This document shows positions 5,554-10,722 of a stretch of 11,407 nucleotides of DNA, one piece after another (positions within the stretch are counted from its first letter, which is position 1; each line of letters begins with the position of its first letter). The notes under the pieces were generated by a model. It had not been told where the DNA came from. It made no database searches and saw only the letters and a list, made by a program, of their open reading frames with translations. The DNA is from Baffinella frigidus. Taxonomy: Eukaryota > Cryptophyceae > Cryptomonadales > Baffinellaceae. The position numbers and the translations under genes were made by a program. The stretch lies in assembly GCA_026770585.1 (NCBI GenBank), contig MU646309.1, forward strand, positions 62,341 through 73,747. Direction: 5' to 3'.

Positions 5554-5648
5554 GTGTGCACCCTGCAGGCGCTGATCAACATCATGCTGGTGTGCGGCGT
5601 CGCGGGTGGGATCGCTGCGCGTGAATTCGGACGCCTCGGTGGCCACAT
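5554..5648 (+). CDS. 95-nt exon, helical-repeat region
   Basis: The acceptor is a pyrimidine tract CTCTCTTTCCCTGGCAG (ending 5553) and the donor CCACAT before GTACAC. It reads VCTLQALINIMLVCG, then VAGGIAAREFGRLGGH, entering in phase 0 and leaving with AT, which makes Met with the G at 7184. The REFGRLGGHMMLLAILEGG stretch across the junction resembles an ARM-type repeat boundary (Gly-Gly turn followed by a leucine-rich helix). Fragments of this exon surround it: two acceptor-side copies upstream and four donor-side copies downstream. Confidence 0.7.
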
Positions 5649-5666
5649 GTACACCCCGAATTCCAC

Positions 5667-5712
5667 TCTAAAGTTGACGGGTTTGTACCGTGGACCTGGG
5701 ATGTCAACTTGG
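5667..5712 (+). repeat. Dispersed repeat R, copy 5 (core only)
   Basis: CTAAAGTTGACGGGTTTGTA through GGGATGTCAACTTG is present without the left half. It abuts a second copy of the 5554 exon at 5713. Confidence 0.75.
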
Positions 5713-5794
5713 AGGCGCTGATCAACATCATGCTGGTGTGCGGCGTCGCGGGTGGGATCGCCGCGCGTGAGTTCGGACGCCTCGGTGGCCACAC
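5713..5794 (+). pseudogene. Near-complete second copy of the 5554 exon without acceptor
   Basis: From GGCGCTGATCAACATCATGC to the end it is almost identical to the exon, with silent changes (GCT/GCC, GAA/GAG) and a CACAT to CACAC change before GTAATA. The first 15 or so bases and the AG are replaced by the end of repeat R, so normal splicing into it is unlikely. Confidence 0.8.
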
Positions 5795-5900
5795 GTAATA
5801 GTCCCATCACATTTAGGGGGTCGCTTTTAGGGGGGAAATCTGATTTTGTACAAGAAATCCTCTAGATGGACGCCTTGCGAAACAGGAATGGCTCCAATCC

Positions 5901-5922
5901 TCGGCCGCCTCAGTGGCCACAT
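5901..5922 (+). pseudogene. Donor-end fragment of the 5554 exon
   Basis: TCGGCCGCCTCAGTGGCCAC plus AT is followed by GTACGCCCC. It matches only the last 22 bases of the exon and the first bases of its intron. Confidence 0.7.
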
Positions 5923-5950
5923 GTACGCCCCCCTACCTCGATCGCATGAG

Positions 5951-6043
5951 CTTATTTTCTCCAATTTGGTGAGGCCAGGTTCGTTTTCGCCTCAAAGTTG
6001 ACGGATTTGTACCGTGGACCTAGGATGTCAACTTGAGAATAGT
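5951..6043 (+). repeat. Dispersed repeat R, copy 6
   Basis: It carries CCAATTTGGTGAGGCC, the TTCG-rich middle, CAAAGTTGACGGATTTGTAC, AGGATGTCAACTTGAG and AATAGTCC. It runs directly into another copy of the 5554 exon. Confidence 0.8.
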
Positions 6044-6048
6044 CCATA

Positions 6049-6112
6049 CTGGTGTGCGGCGTCGCGGGCGGGATCGCCGCGTGAGAGTTTGGCCGCCTCG
6101 GTGGGAACACAT
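6049..6112 (+). pseudogene. Third long copy of the 5554 exon, broken
   Basis: CTGGTGTGCGGCGTCGCGGG continues in frame to GCCGCG. A two-base loss then creates a stop (TGA), and the rest (GAGTTTGGCCGCCTCGGTG) is shifted. The donor GT has become AT. Another donor-end fragment (GCGCGAGTTTGGACCACAT, then GTACACC) lies at 6219-6237. Confidence 0.75.
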
Positions 6113-6260
6113 ACTTAGTCCCAGCCCAGAATACATGCTCAAGGCATCTATCTAAAGGATTTCTGGTGCATAACCAGGTATTTTAAACCCCCTAAAAGTG
6201 AGTTGAGCTCAAAAAATAGCGCGAGTTTGGACCACATGTACACCCCTAACCTCTGCTTCA

Positions 6261-6378
6261 GTCGGGTCGGCGGACTATTCTCGAGTTGACGTTCTGTGTT
6301 GCCGGTGACAATCTGTCAACTTTGGAGCGGAAACGAGAGCCCGGTCGCACCAAAGTGGTGAGACCAAATAGACTGAGA
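6261..6378 (-). repeat. Dispersed repeat R, copy 7, inverted
   Basis: On the minus strand it reads GTCTCAGTCTATTTGGTCTC, ACCACTTTGGTGCG, CTCCAAAGTTGACAG, GTCAACTCGAGAATAG and CCGACCCGAC. It is the only copy in this orientation, showing that R is an independent dispersed unit and not merely duplicated with exons. Confidence 0.8.
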
Positions 6379-6407
6379 CATATTGGACCCCCTCCACCTA
6401 CGCACTC

Positions 6408-6547
6408 ATCCGGGAACATGTTTAAAATCGCTTATCAATCCGGATTTTGGCCCTAATTAAAATTACTTAGGGCCCTAATCAACCTTCGGCTAAGTCCTAT
6501 GAACAAATAGGGATTCAATTTCTTTTAAATTAAACATGTCCCCGGAT
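6408..6547. mobile_element. 140-bp terminal-inverted-repeat element, AT-rich
   Basis: The left end ATCCGGGAACATGTTTAAAA and the reverse complement of the right end (ATCCGGGGACATGTTTAA) match apart from small differences. The inner GGCCCTAAT/ATTAGGGCC blocks also pair. There is no ORF. It is MITE-like, and no second copy is seen in this window. Confidence 0.7.
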
Positions 6548-6587
6548 TAGTACCCTCTCCGGGTGCCCGTCCTGACCAGCCCGGATC

Positions 6588-6699
6588 AATTATCCAGGGT
6601 TTAGGATTTAGGGTTAATTATCCGGGGTTTGGGGTTTAGGGTTGATTATCCAGGGTTCAGGGTTTCGGGTTAATTATCCAGGGTTTGGGGTTTGGAACA
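6588..6699 (+). repeat. 28-bp higher-order telomere-like repeat, four units
   Basis: Units start at 6588, 6616, 6644 and 6672. Each is AATTATCC (or GATTATCC) plus about 20 bases of GGGTTTAGGGTTT-type sequence. The 28-base period is regular (four heptamers). This is one of the few G-rich tracts in the right part of the window. Confidence 0.85.
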
Positions 6700-6732
6700 G
6701 CCCTGATTAATTGTCGCCCTCGTACACCGCAG

Positions 6733-6842
6733 GATTCTGCTGCTGATTCTTGGGGGGGGGGGGGAGGAGCTTGCAGCAGTTGACTAACCCGGGAAGGTTT
6801 TGTACCGGGGTGGTGACTAAACCGGTGCGGTGTGTACTCTCA
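6733..6842 (+). pseudogene. Copy 1 of the 7184 exon with acceptor and following intron
   Basis: The acceptor ACACCGCAG is followed by GATTCTGCTGCTGATTCTTG, a long G-run, then CAGTTGACTAACCCGGGA and GTGGTGACTAAACC. It matches the copy at 7021 over about 110 bases. The G-run differs in length from the other copies. Confidence 0.75.
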
Positions 6843-6868
6843 CGCGATAGCACAAGATAGCTCGAGAG

Positions 6869-6983
6869 AGCTTTTTTCTTAGTATATGTTGTATACTTGG
6901 TGATATATGACTCTGGGTTGGTTGAGTCACCTACCCAGAGTCATATATCACCAAGGATACAACGTATACGAAGAAAAAAAGCT
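6869..6983. mobile_element. 115-bp foldback element, ~50-bp arms
   Basis: The arms 6869-6918 and 6933-6983 are near-perfect reverse complements. AGCTTTTTTCTT...CTCTGGGT faces ACCCAGAG...GAAAAAAAGCT, with GGTGATATATGACTC fully conserved and a 14-nt loop. It lies between exon copies 1 and 2 and is AT-rich. It is a compact foldback or MITE-like insertion. The arms differ at only a few sites, so it is probably young. Confidence 0.85.
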
Positions 6984-7020
6984 GGGGTTGGTCGACTGTT
7001 AACCGCCCCTTCGTTCGCAG

Positions 7021-7130
7021 GATGCTGCTGGCGATTCTCGAGGGGGGGGGCGATGGCGCGGCGGAGCCGCAGTTGACTCACCCGGGACGGTTTGGTACCG
7101 TGGTGGTGACTAAACGGGCGCGGTGTGTAT
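7021..7130 (+). pseudogene. Copy 2 of the 7184 exon
   Basis: The acceptor TTCGTTCGCAG precedes GATGCTGCTGGCGATTCTCG and a G-run whose length shifts the frame, giving MLLAILEGGAMARRSRS and a stop. The following CAGTTGACTCACCCGGGACGG matches copy 1. The acceptor context (CCTTCGTTCGCAG) is almost the same as that of the working copy at 7184. Confidence 0.75.
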
Positions 7131-7183
7131 CAGCAAAAGCTTGGAATTAGTCAACTATCACTTACGCCCTCCTTTGTTCGCAG

Positions 7184-7244
7184 GATGCTGCTGGCGATTC
7201 TGGAGGGGGGGGATGACTGCACGGCGGACCTTGCGGCTGAGGCG
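7184..7244 (+). CDS. 61-nt exon, helical-repeat region
   Basis: The acceptor is CCTTTGTTCGCAG (ending 7183) and the donor GAGGCG before GTCCAC. It enters in phase 2 (AT+G gives Met) and reads MLLAILEGGDDCTADLAAEA, ending in phase 0. With LGGHM before it and VTLSQN after it, the pattern matches an ARM-type repeat: Gly turn, helix MLLAILEGG, acidic turn, helix TADLAAEAVTLSQN. It is the only one of three tandem copies whose G-run keeps the frame and whose end has a donor in the right phase. The GCG-GTCC donor is weak. Confidence 0.62.
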
Positions 7245-7257
7245 GTCCACCCCTAGT

Positions 7258-7556
7258 CCTGAAACCCCAAACACCAAACACCAAACACACCAAACACCAA
7301 ACCCGAAACACCCGAACCACCAAACCCGAAACACCCCAAACCCCCAAACCCAAACACCCCAAACCCCAAACACCCCAAACCCCAAACCCGAAAAAGGTGG
7401 CGCCCTGGACCCTAAACTCGAAACCCAAAACCCGAAACCCGAAACCCTGAACCCTAAATCCTAATCCATAAACCCTGAACCCTGGCCCCTGCACCCCAAA
7501 ACCAAACCCCAGAACCGAAACACGAAACACGAAACCCCAAACCCCAAACCCGAAAG
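7258..7556 (+). repeat. CCCCAAACACCAAA-type tract
   Basis: Heptamer variants CCCCAAA, CACCAAA and CCCGAAA, poor in T, fill the intron between 7244 and 7560. CCCTAAATCC appears around 7452-7460. A GGTGGCGCCCTGGACC piece at 7397-7412 interrupts and resembles the start of the 9197 exon family. Confidence 0.85.
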
Positions 7557-7559
7557 CAG

Positions 7560-7631
7560 GTCACACTGAGCCAGAACAAGTGCCCGTCCTTCCCGATGAA
7601 GCGCCACGTCGATACGGGGGCGGACCACCTG
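7560..7631 (+). CDS. 72-nt exon, helical-repeat region
   Basis: The acceptor is CGAAAGCAG (ending 7559) and the donor CACCTG before GTCCTT. It has 24 codons in phase 0: VTLSQNKCPSFPM then KRHVDTGADHL. It continues the helix begun in the previous exon and ends at a new turn (TGADHL), as expected between ARM-type repeats. A second frame is also open (QVPVLPDEAPRRYGGG) and would fit phase 1 on both sides, but only the first fits the flanking exons used here. Donor-side copies follow at 7767 and 7899. Confidence 0.62.
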
Positions 7632-7766
7632 GTCCTTCCCACCCCTCCATACCCAAACCATGAACCCTAAACCCTGAACCCTAAGGCCCGCAACCGCATA
7701 GGCATCTCCGCCGAGTAGACACGGTCAAGATTTTAGGGTGTAAGGTTTGGGTTTAAAAGTTGAGAG

Positions 7767-7832
7767 CTGAGCCAGAACAAGTGCCCGTCATTCCCGATGA
7801 AGCGCCACGTCGATACGGGGGCGGACCATTTG
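7767..7832 (+). pseudogene. Second copy of the 7560 exon
   Basis: It is nearly identical from CTGAGCCAGAACAAGTGCCC to the end, with TCC/TCA and CACCTG/CATTTG changes, both silent. It keeps a GTCCTG donor. It lacks the GTCACA start, but TTGAGAG provides an AG directly before it. It could act as an alternative exon six bases shorter and still in phase 0. Confidence 0.6.
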
Positions 7833-7898
7833 GTCCTGAAGCCCAAACCCTGAATCATTAACCCTAAACCCTAACCTCTAATCCCTAACCCCCCAAAA

Positions 7899-7923
7899 CG
7901 TTGATACGGGGGCGGGCCACATG
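7899..7923 (+). pseudogene. Donor-end fragment of the 7560 exon
   Basis: CGTTGATACGGGGGCGGGCC, then ACATG before GTGCTG, matches only the last 25 bases of the exon plus its donor. Confidence 0.7.
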
Positions 7924-8190
7924 GTGCTGAACCCTATCCCCTGAACCCTGAATCCTGATCCCTAATCCCAAACCCCTGACCAAACCCTGAACCCTAAATC
8001 CAGACTAAACCCTAAACCCTAAATCTTAAACCCTACACCCTAAACCCTAAACCTAAACCCTAATCCCAAAACCCTAAACCCTTACCCTCAACCCTAAACC
8101 CTGCCCTCTAAAACCTGTACCCTGTCCCCTGCCCCCTGCCAGCTCAACCCTAAACTCTGAAACCCTCAACTCCAAACCCCAAACACGCAG

Positions 8191-8257
8191 GACCCCCTCC
8201 TATGCGCGGTCTCATTCGGGGCCTGCGAAGACGCCTGCACTCAAGACTGCCACCAAG
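8191..8257 (+). CDS. 67-nt exon, helical-repeat region
   Basis: The acceptor is AACACGCAG (ending 8190) and the donor CACCAAG before GTGCCT. It enters in phase 0 and reads DPLLCAVSFGACEDACTQD then CHQ, leaving with one base (G). It follows TGADHL as the first helix of another possible ARM-type repeat. All three frames are open over this short length, so the frame is chosen by its neighbours. A diverged donor-side copy is at 8539-8587. Confidence 0.58.
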
Positions 8258-8273
8258 GTGCCTAACCGCACGA

Positions 8274-8438
8274 GGCTATCCATGCGAACAGAATAAATGT
8301 CGATTGTAGGGCGTTTGTGTAGTGATTTTCGTATGTTTGGTCGAATAGATGGACAAGCTACACGCTTTCCGTGGAGGTACGCGACCCGTTTCCCCACAAA
8401 ATTTGAAATCGACATTTATTCTGTTCGCATGGATAGCC
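8274..8438. mobile_element. 165-bp element with perfect 32-bp inverted repeats
   Basis: 8274-8305 (GGCTATCCATGCGAACAGAA through CGATT) and 8407-8438 are exact reverse complements, with a 101-bp unique centre. Exact identity implies recent origin or strong gene conversion. It sits 16 bases inside the intron after the 8191 exon. There is no ORF and no clear target-site duplication. Confidence 0.85.
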
Positions 8439-8538
8439 GTGTGTGGAAACCCTAAACAGCTCCATGTAAACAAGGTGGCGCCCCAAGCCCTGAACTCTCT
8501 GCAAACATGGTGTTCCTAACCTAAACCCCACACCCCGA

Positions 8539-8587
8539 ATCTCCGTCGGGGTCTGCGACGACAATCGCACTCAAGCCTGCTAACAAG
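8539..8587 (+). pseudogene. Diverged donor-side copy of the 8191 exon
   Basis: TCTCCGTCGGGGTCTGCGAC, then CGCACTCAAGCCTGCTAACAAG before GTGTGG, aligns with the last 49 bases of the exon and its donor. Several changes, including GCC to GTC and GACTGCCACC to CCTGCTAAC, mark decay. Confidence 0.7.
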
Positions 8588-8714
8588 GTGTGGTCTAACC
8601 CCTAAACTTTCAGCCTTGACCGGAACCCTAACCTATCAGCCCTAAACCCTAAACCCTCAACTCTCAGCCCGAAACCATCAGCCCAAAACCCTCAACCCCT
8701 CGCCTGACAACAAG

Positions 8715-8758
8715 GTGGCGTGGGGGTGACGGTGCTCGTGTGCCGCCGCCGCGCCCTA
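8715..8758 (+). pseudogene. Acceptor-side copy 1 of the 9197 exon
   Basis: ACAACAAG then GTGGCGTGGGGGTGACGGTG, CTCGTGTGCCGCCGCCGCGC and CCTAG. The frame holds for about 12 codons and then passes into CCCTGCACCCC telomere-like DNA without a donor. Confidence 0.7.
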
Positions 8759-8850
8759 GACCCTGCACCCCAAACCCCAACCCCCAAACCCCAAACCCCA
8801 AATCGGTGCACTATTGGGGTTTAAACCCTAAACCCTGAACTCCAAACAAG

Positions 8851-8887
8851 GCGGCGCTGGCGTGACGGTGCACGTGCGCAGCGCTTA
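8851..8887 (+). pseudogene. Acceptor-side copy 2 of the 9197 exon
   Basis: CAAACAAG then GCGGCGCTGGCGTGACGGTG, CACGTGCGCAGCGCTTA. It is shorter than copy 1 and followed by a G-rich (opposite-strand) telomere-like stretch at 8887-8930. Confidence 0.7.
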
Positions 8888-8975
8888 GGGGTGGGGGGTT
8901 ACATTTAGGGCTTAGGGTTTGGGGTTGGGTGAAAGCCGCGGTTTAAACACATAGAACCCCAAACCTGCGAACAAG

Positions 8976-9019
8976 GTGGCGTGGGCGTGACGGTGCACGT
9001 GTGCCGCCGCCGCGCCCTA
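8976..9019 (+). pseudogene. Acceptor-side copy 3 of the 9197 exon
   Basis: GCGAACAAG then GTGGCGTGGGCGTGACGGTG, CACGTGTGCCGCCGCCGCGCC and CTAG. It shares the CGCCGCCGCGCCCTAGACCCTGCACC ending with copy 1, so these two descend from one another rather than independently from the exon. Confidence 0.75.
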
Positions 9020-9196
9020 GACCCTGCACCGCAAACCCCGAACCCCAAACACCAAACACCAAACCTCAAACCCCAAACACCAAACCTCAAACACCAAACA
9101 CCAAACCTCAAACCCCAAACCCCAAACCCCAAACCCCAACCCCCAAACTTGTGCACCATTGGGGTTTAAACTCTAAACCCCAATCCTGCGAACAAG

Positions 9197-9247
9197 GTGG
9201 CGCGGGCGTGACGGTGCACGTGCGGCGCCGCGGATACGTCGAGACAG
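9197..9247 (+). CDS. 51-nt exon, linker into methyltransferase domain
   Basis: The acceptor is GCGAACAAG (ending 9196) and the donor GAGACAG before GTTAAC. It enters in phase 1 (G+GT gives Gly) and reads GAGVTVHVRRRGYVET, leaving with one base. The alternating VTVHVRRR resembles the beta strand often found just before the methyltransferase core in family 16. The AAG acceptor is unusual, most others here being CAG, but three pseudo-copies keep the same AACAAG boundary. Codon GGC instead of the copies' GTG distinguishes it, and it alone has a donor. Confidence 0.62.
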
Positions 9248-9254
9248 GTTAACC

Positions 9255-9408
9255 CCTAAACCCTAAATCCTAAATCCTAAATCCTGAACCCTAGAAATCC
9301 TAAACCCTAAACCCTAAACCTAATCTCTAAATGCTGGACCCTGAACCCGAAACCCCCTAAACCCTAAACCTTAAACCTAATCTCTAAACTCTGAACCCTA
9401 AACCGTTA
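9255..9408 (+). repeat. CCCTAAA/TCCTAAA tract
   Basis: CCCTAAATCCTAAATCC-type heptamers with a longer repeat: CTAAACCTAATCTCTAAA occurs at about 9315 and 9370. It fills the short intron 9248-9413. Confidence 0.85.
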
Positions 9409-9413
9409 ACCAG

Positions 9414-9450
9414 GAGGAGACGAGGTTCCTGTGCGTGAGATCAGCAACAT
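9414..9450 (+). CDS. 37-nt exon of methyltransferase
   Basis: The acceptor is AACCAG (ending 9413) and the donor CAACAT before GTACAC. It enters in phase 1 (G+GA gives Gly) and reads DEVPVREISN, leaving with AT, which makes Met with G 10135. Joined to the next exon it gives EISNMLWAASVVLTRYL, the expected N-terminal motif of family-16 methyltransferases. The phase agreement on both sides in so small an exon is good support. Confidence 0.7.
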
Positions 9451-9458
9451 GTACACCC

Positions 9459-9628
9459 CTACACCCTGGACCCTACACCCTACACCCTACACCCTACACC
9501 CTACACCCTACACCCTACACCCTACACCCTACACCCTGAACCCTGGACCCTACACCCTACACCCTATACCCTACACCCTACACCCTACACCCTACACCCT
9601 ACACCCTACACCCTACACCCCAATCCCT
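9459..9628 (+). repeat. Nearly pure CCCTACA heptamer array
   Basis: About twenty head-to-tail CCCTACA units are interrupted only by a CCCTGAACCCTGGACC piece near 9533-9548 and one CCCTATA. It is far more regular than the mixed tracts elsewhere, so a single variant heptamer has been amplified here. The read-through frame (HPTPYTLHPTPYTL) is an artefact. Confidence 0.95.
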
Positions 9629-9879
9629 TAAACCTTAAACCTTAAACCTTGACCCATGCATCCTACATCCTACATCCTAAACCCTACACCCCAATCCCCT
9701 AAACCCTACGCCCCAAGCCCTCAACCCTACACCCTACACCCCAATCCTCTAAAACCAGCACCCTAAACCCTGAACTCTCCACCTGACATCATTCACCATC
9801 AACCGTACACCCTCGACCCCCATCCCTACACCTCAATCCCCTGCACCTTAAACCCTAACCGCCCTCAACCCTCATTCAG

Positions 9880-9906
9880 GCTGTGTGCAGCCTTGGTCGG
9901 GCCATG
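9880..9906 (+). pseudogene. Acceptor-side fragment 1 of the 10135 exon
   Basis: ATTCAG then GCTGTGTGCAGCCTTGGTCG matches the exon start GCTATGGGCAGCCTCGGTGG. It breaks off after 27 bases at GCCATGAACC. Confidence 0.7.
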
Positions 9907-9981
9907 AACCCTAAACCCCCCAAACCCCTCACCCCAATCCCCGAATTTCCTGAACCCCAAACCTCCTGTACCCCAATCCAG

Positions 9982-10055
9982 GCTATGGGCAACAAAATCC
10001 ACTCTCAACCGTGAACCTTAACCCCCCTGAACGTCAACCCAGGCTGTGGGCCGCC
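9982..10055 (+). pseudogene. Acceptor-side fragments 2 and 3 of the 10135 exon
   Basis: ATCCAG-GCTATGGGCAACAA at 9976-9995 and ACCCAG-GCTGTGGGCCGCC at 10037-10055 repeat the acceptor and first 10-13 bases of the exon. They sit 60 bases apart between telomere-like stretches. Confidence 0.7.
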
Positions 10056-10134
10056 AATCCCCTAAACACCAAACCGTAAGCCCCAAATCCTTAACCCTCA
10101 TTGCTCAAACCCTGATCCCTGCACCCTATTCCAG

Positions 10135-10211
10135 GCTATGGGCAGCCTCGGTGGTGCTGACGCGCTACCTCCAGCAGCGCATGCAGCTACTGCAGCCCAA
10201 AACGTGCCCAG
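10135..10211 (+). CDS. 77-nt exon: N-terminal motif of family-16 methyltransferase domain
   Basis: The acceptor is CTATTCCAG (ending 10134) and the donor GCCCAG before GTGCGT. It enters in phase 2, reads LWAASVVLTRYLQQRM then QLLQPKTCP, and leaves with one base that makes Asp with the next exon. The W-A-A-x-V-V-L-x-x-Y-L pattern immediately before the SAM-binding motif is typical of METTL21/FAM86-type lysine methyltransferases, where it forms the helix packing on the cofactor side. Three truncated copies of its start precede it. Confidence 0.82.
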
Positions 10212-10221
10212 GTGCGTTTTT

Positions 10222-10420
10222 GTGCGTTTTCCCCCAGGGTTAACCCTAAACCCTAAACCCTAAACCCTAAACCCTAAACCCTAAACTCTAAACCCCTAAA
10301 ATTCTCAACCCTAAACCCTAAAAGCCTAAACCTTAAACCTAAAACCTAAAACCATAAAACAATAAACCCTAAACAACAAACCCTAAACCCTAAACCCTAA
10401 CCCCTAACCCCTAAACCCTA
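10222..10420 (+). repeat. CCCTAAA tract, largely canonical
   Basis: About six exact CCCTAAA units occur at 10241-10285, then variants (CCTTAAA, CCTAAAA, CATAAAA), ending with three more canonical units near 10380-10400. It is the closest match in the window to an actual plant-type telomere sequence. It lies in the intron before the SAM-motif exon array. Confidence 0.9.
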
Positions 10421-10564
10421 TCAGTTTATTCAGTTAGGCAAAACTGAATAAGGGCACGTCGCAAATAAGCAAACAACAAGGAAACTCATCAAAACCGGAA
10501 CTGGGGAGAGAGACCTTTCATACATCCAATAAATCAGTCGACACTAAAAAGAGGCACGTCGCAG

Positions 10565-10650
10565 ATGCACCCGGTGAAAAGCGGCGCACGCTCGTCCTGG
10601 AGCTAGGCGCGGGACTGGGCGTCACGGGGCTTGCAAAGCCTCGCGTCATC
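10565..10650 (+). pseudogene. SAM-motif exon, copy 1
   Basis: After GTCGCAG it reads in phase 1 DAPGEKRRTLVLELGAGLG, then VTGLAKPRVII. The motif VLELGAGLG is closer to the family consensus than that in the terminal exon. The match ends after about 60 bases, and the VAGLAQHAG to ITDIDSE part and its donor are absent. The frame stays open well past the match. It could only be used if a distant donor is spliced. Confidence 0.7.
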
Positions 10651-10667
10651 ATCCAGTTTACACCAGA

Positions 10668-10722
10668 GGCAGGAGACACTGAATCATTCAGTGTCTCCTG
10701 CCATCATTCAGTGTCTCCTGCC
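10668..10722. repeat. Perfect 17-bp-arm hairpin plus 20-bp tandem repeat
   Basis: 10668-10684 and 10686-10702 are exact reverse complements around a single base. The right arm with its leader (ATCATTCAGTGTCTCCTGCC) is repeated immediately at 10703-10722. The sequence derives from the ACTGAAT/ATTCAGT spacer that lies between all copies of the SAM-motif exon. Confidence 0.85.

Larger units (their letters stand above)
7650..8185 (+). repeat. CCCTAAA/CCCTGAA tract around the 7560-exon copies
   Basis: Degenerate heptamers fill 7658-7683, 7850-7890, 7925-8105 and 8140-8180, broken by the exon copies. One short stretch (7732-7757, TTTTAGGGTGTAAGGTTTGG) is on the opposite strand, just before the second exon copy. 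Confidence 0.8.
8760..9185 (+). repeat. CCCCAAA/CACCAAA tract between exon copies
   Basis: T-poor heptamers fill 8768-8805 and 9030-9145. The motif GTGCACnATTGGGGTTTAAAC (n = T or C) is repeated at about 8806 and 9151, showing a repeat unit of about 345 bases that contains exon copies, heptamers and this motif. Confidence 0.8.
9629..10130 (+). repeat. Mixed CCCTAAA/CCCCAATCC tract with exon-start fragments
   Basis: Heptamers CCCTACA, CCCTAAA and CCCCAAT alternate with three short fragments of the 10135 exon start (listed separately). CCCCAATCCNCTAAA recurs several times. No other feature is seen. Confidence 0.75.

Noticed and set aside
4960-5648. Membrane protein with two transmembrane helices
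   Set aside because: The hydrophobic stretches contain Gln, Asn and Arg and continue into a typical ARM-like pattern upstream of a soluble methyltransferase. A buried solenoid helix is the simpler reading, though not proven.
7560-7631. Alanyl-tRNA synthetase fragment because of the RHVDTG motif
   Set aside because: Only five or six residues match, and the surrounding residues do not follow that family. The phase-matched neighbours point to a helical-repeat protein.
9459-9628. CRISPR array
   Set aside because: The unit is 7 bases without unique spacers, in eukaryotic intron context.
9431-9631. HPTPYTLHPTPYTL repeat protein
   Set aside because: It is a direct translation of the CCCTACA array. 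The array is intronic between phase-matched exons at 9450 and 10135.
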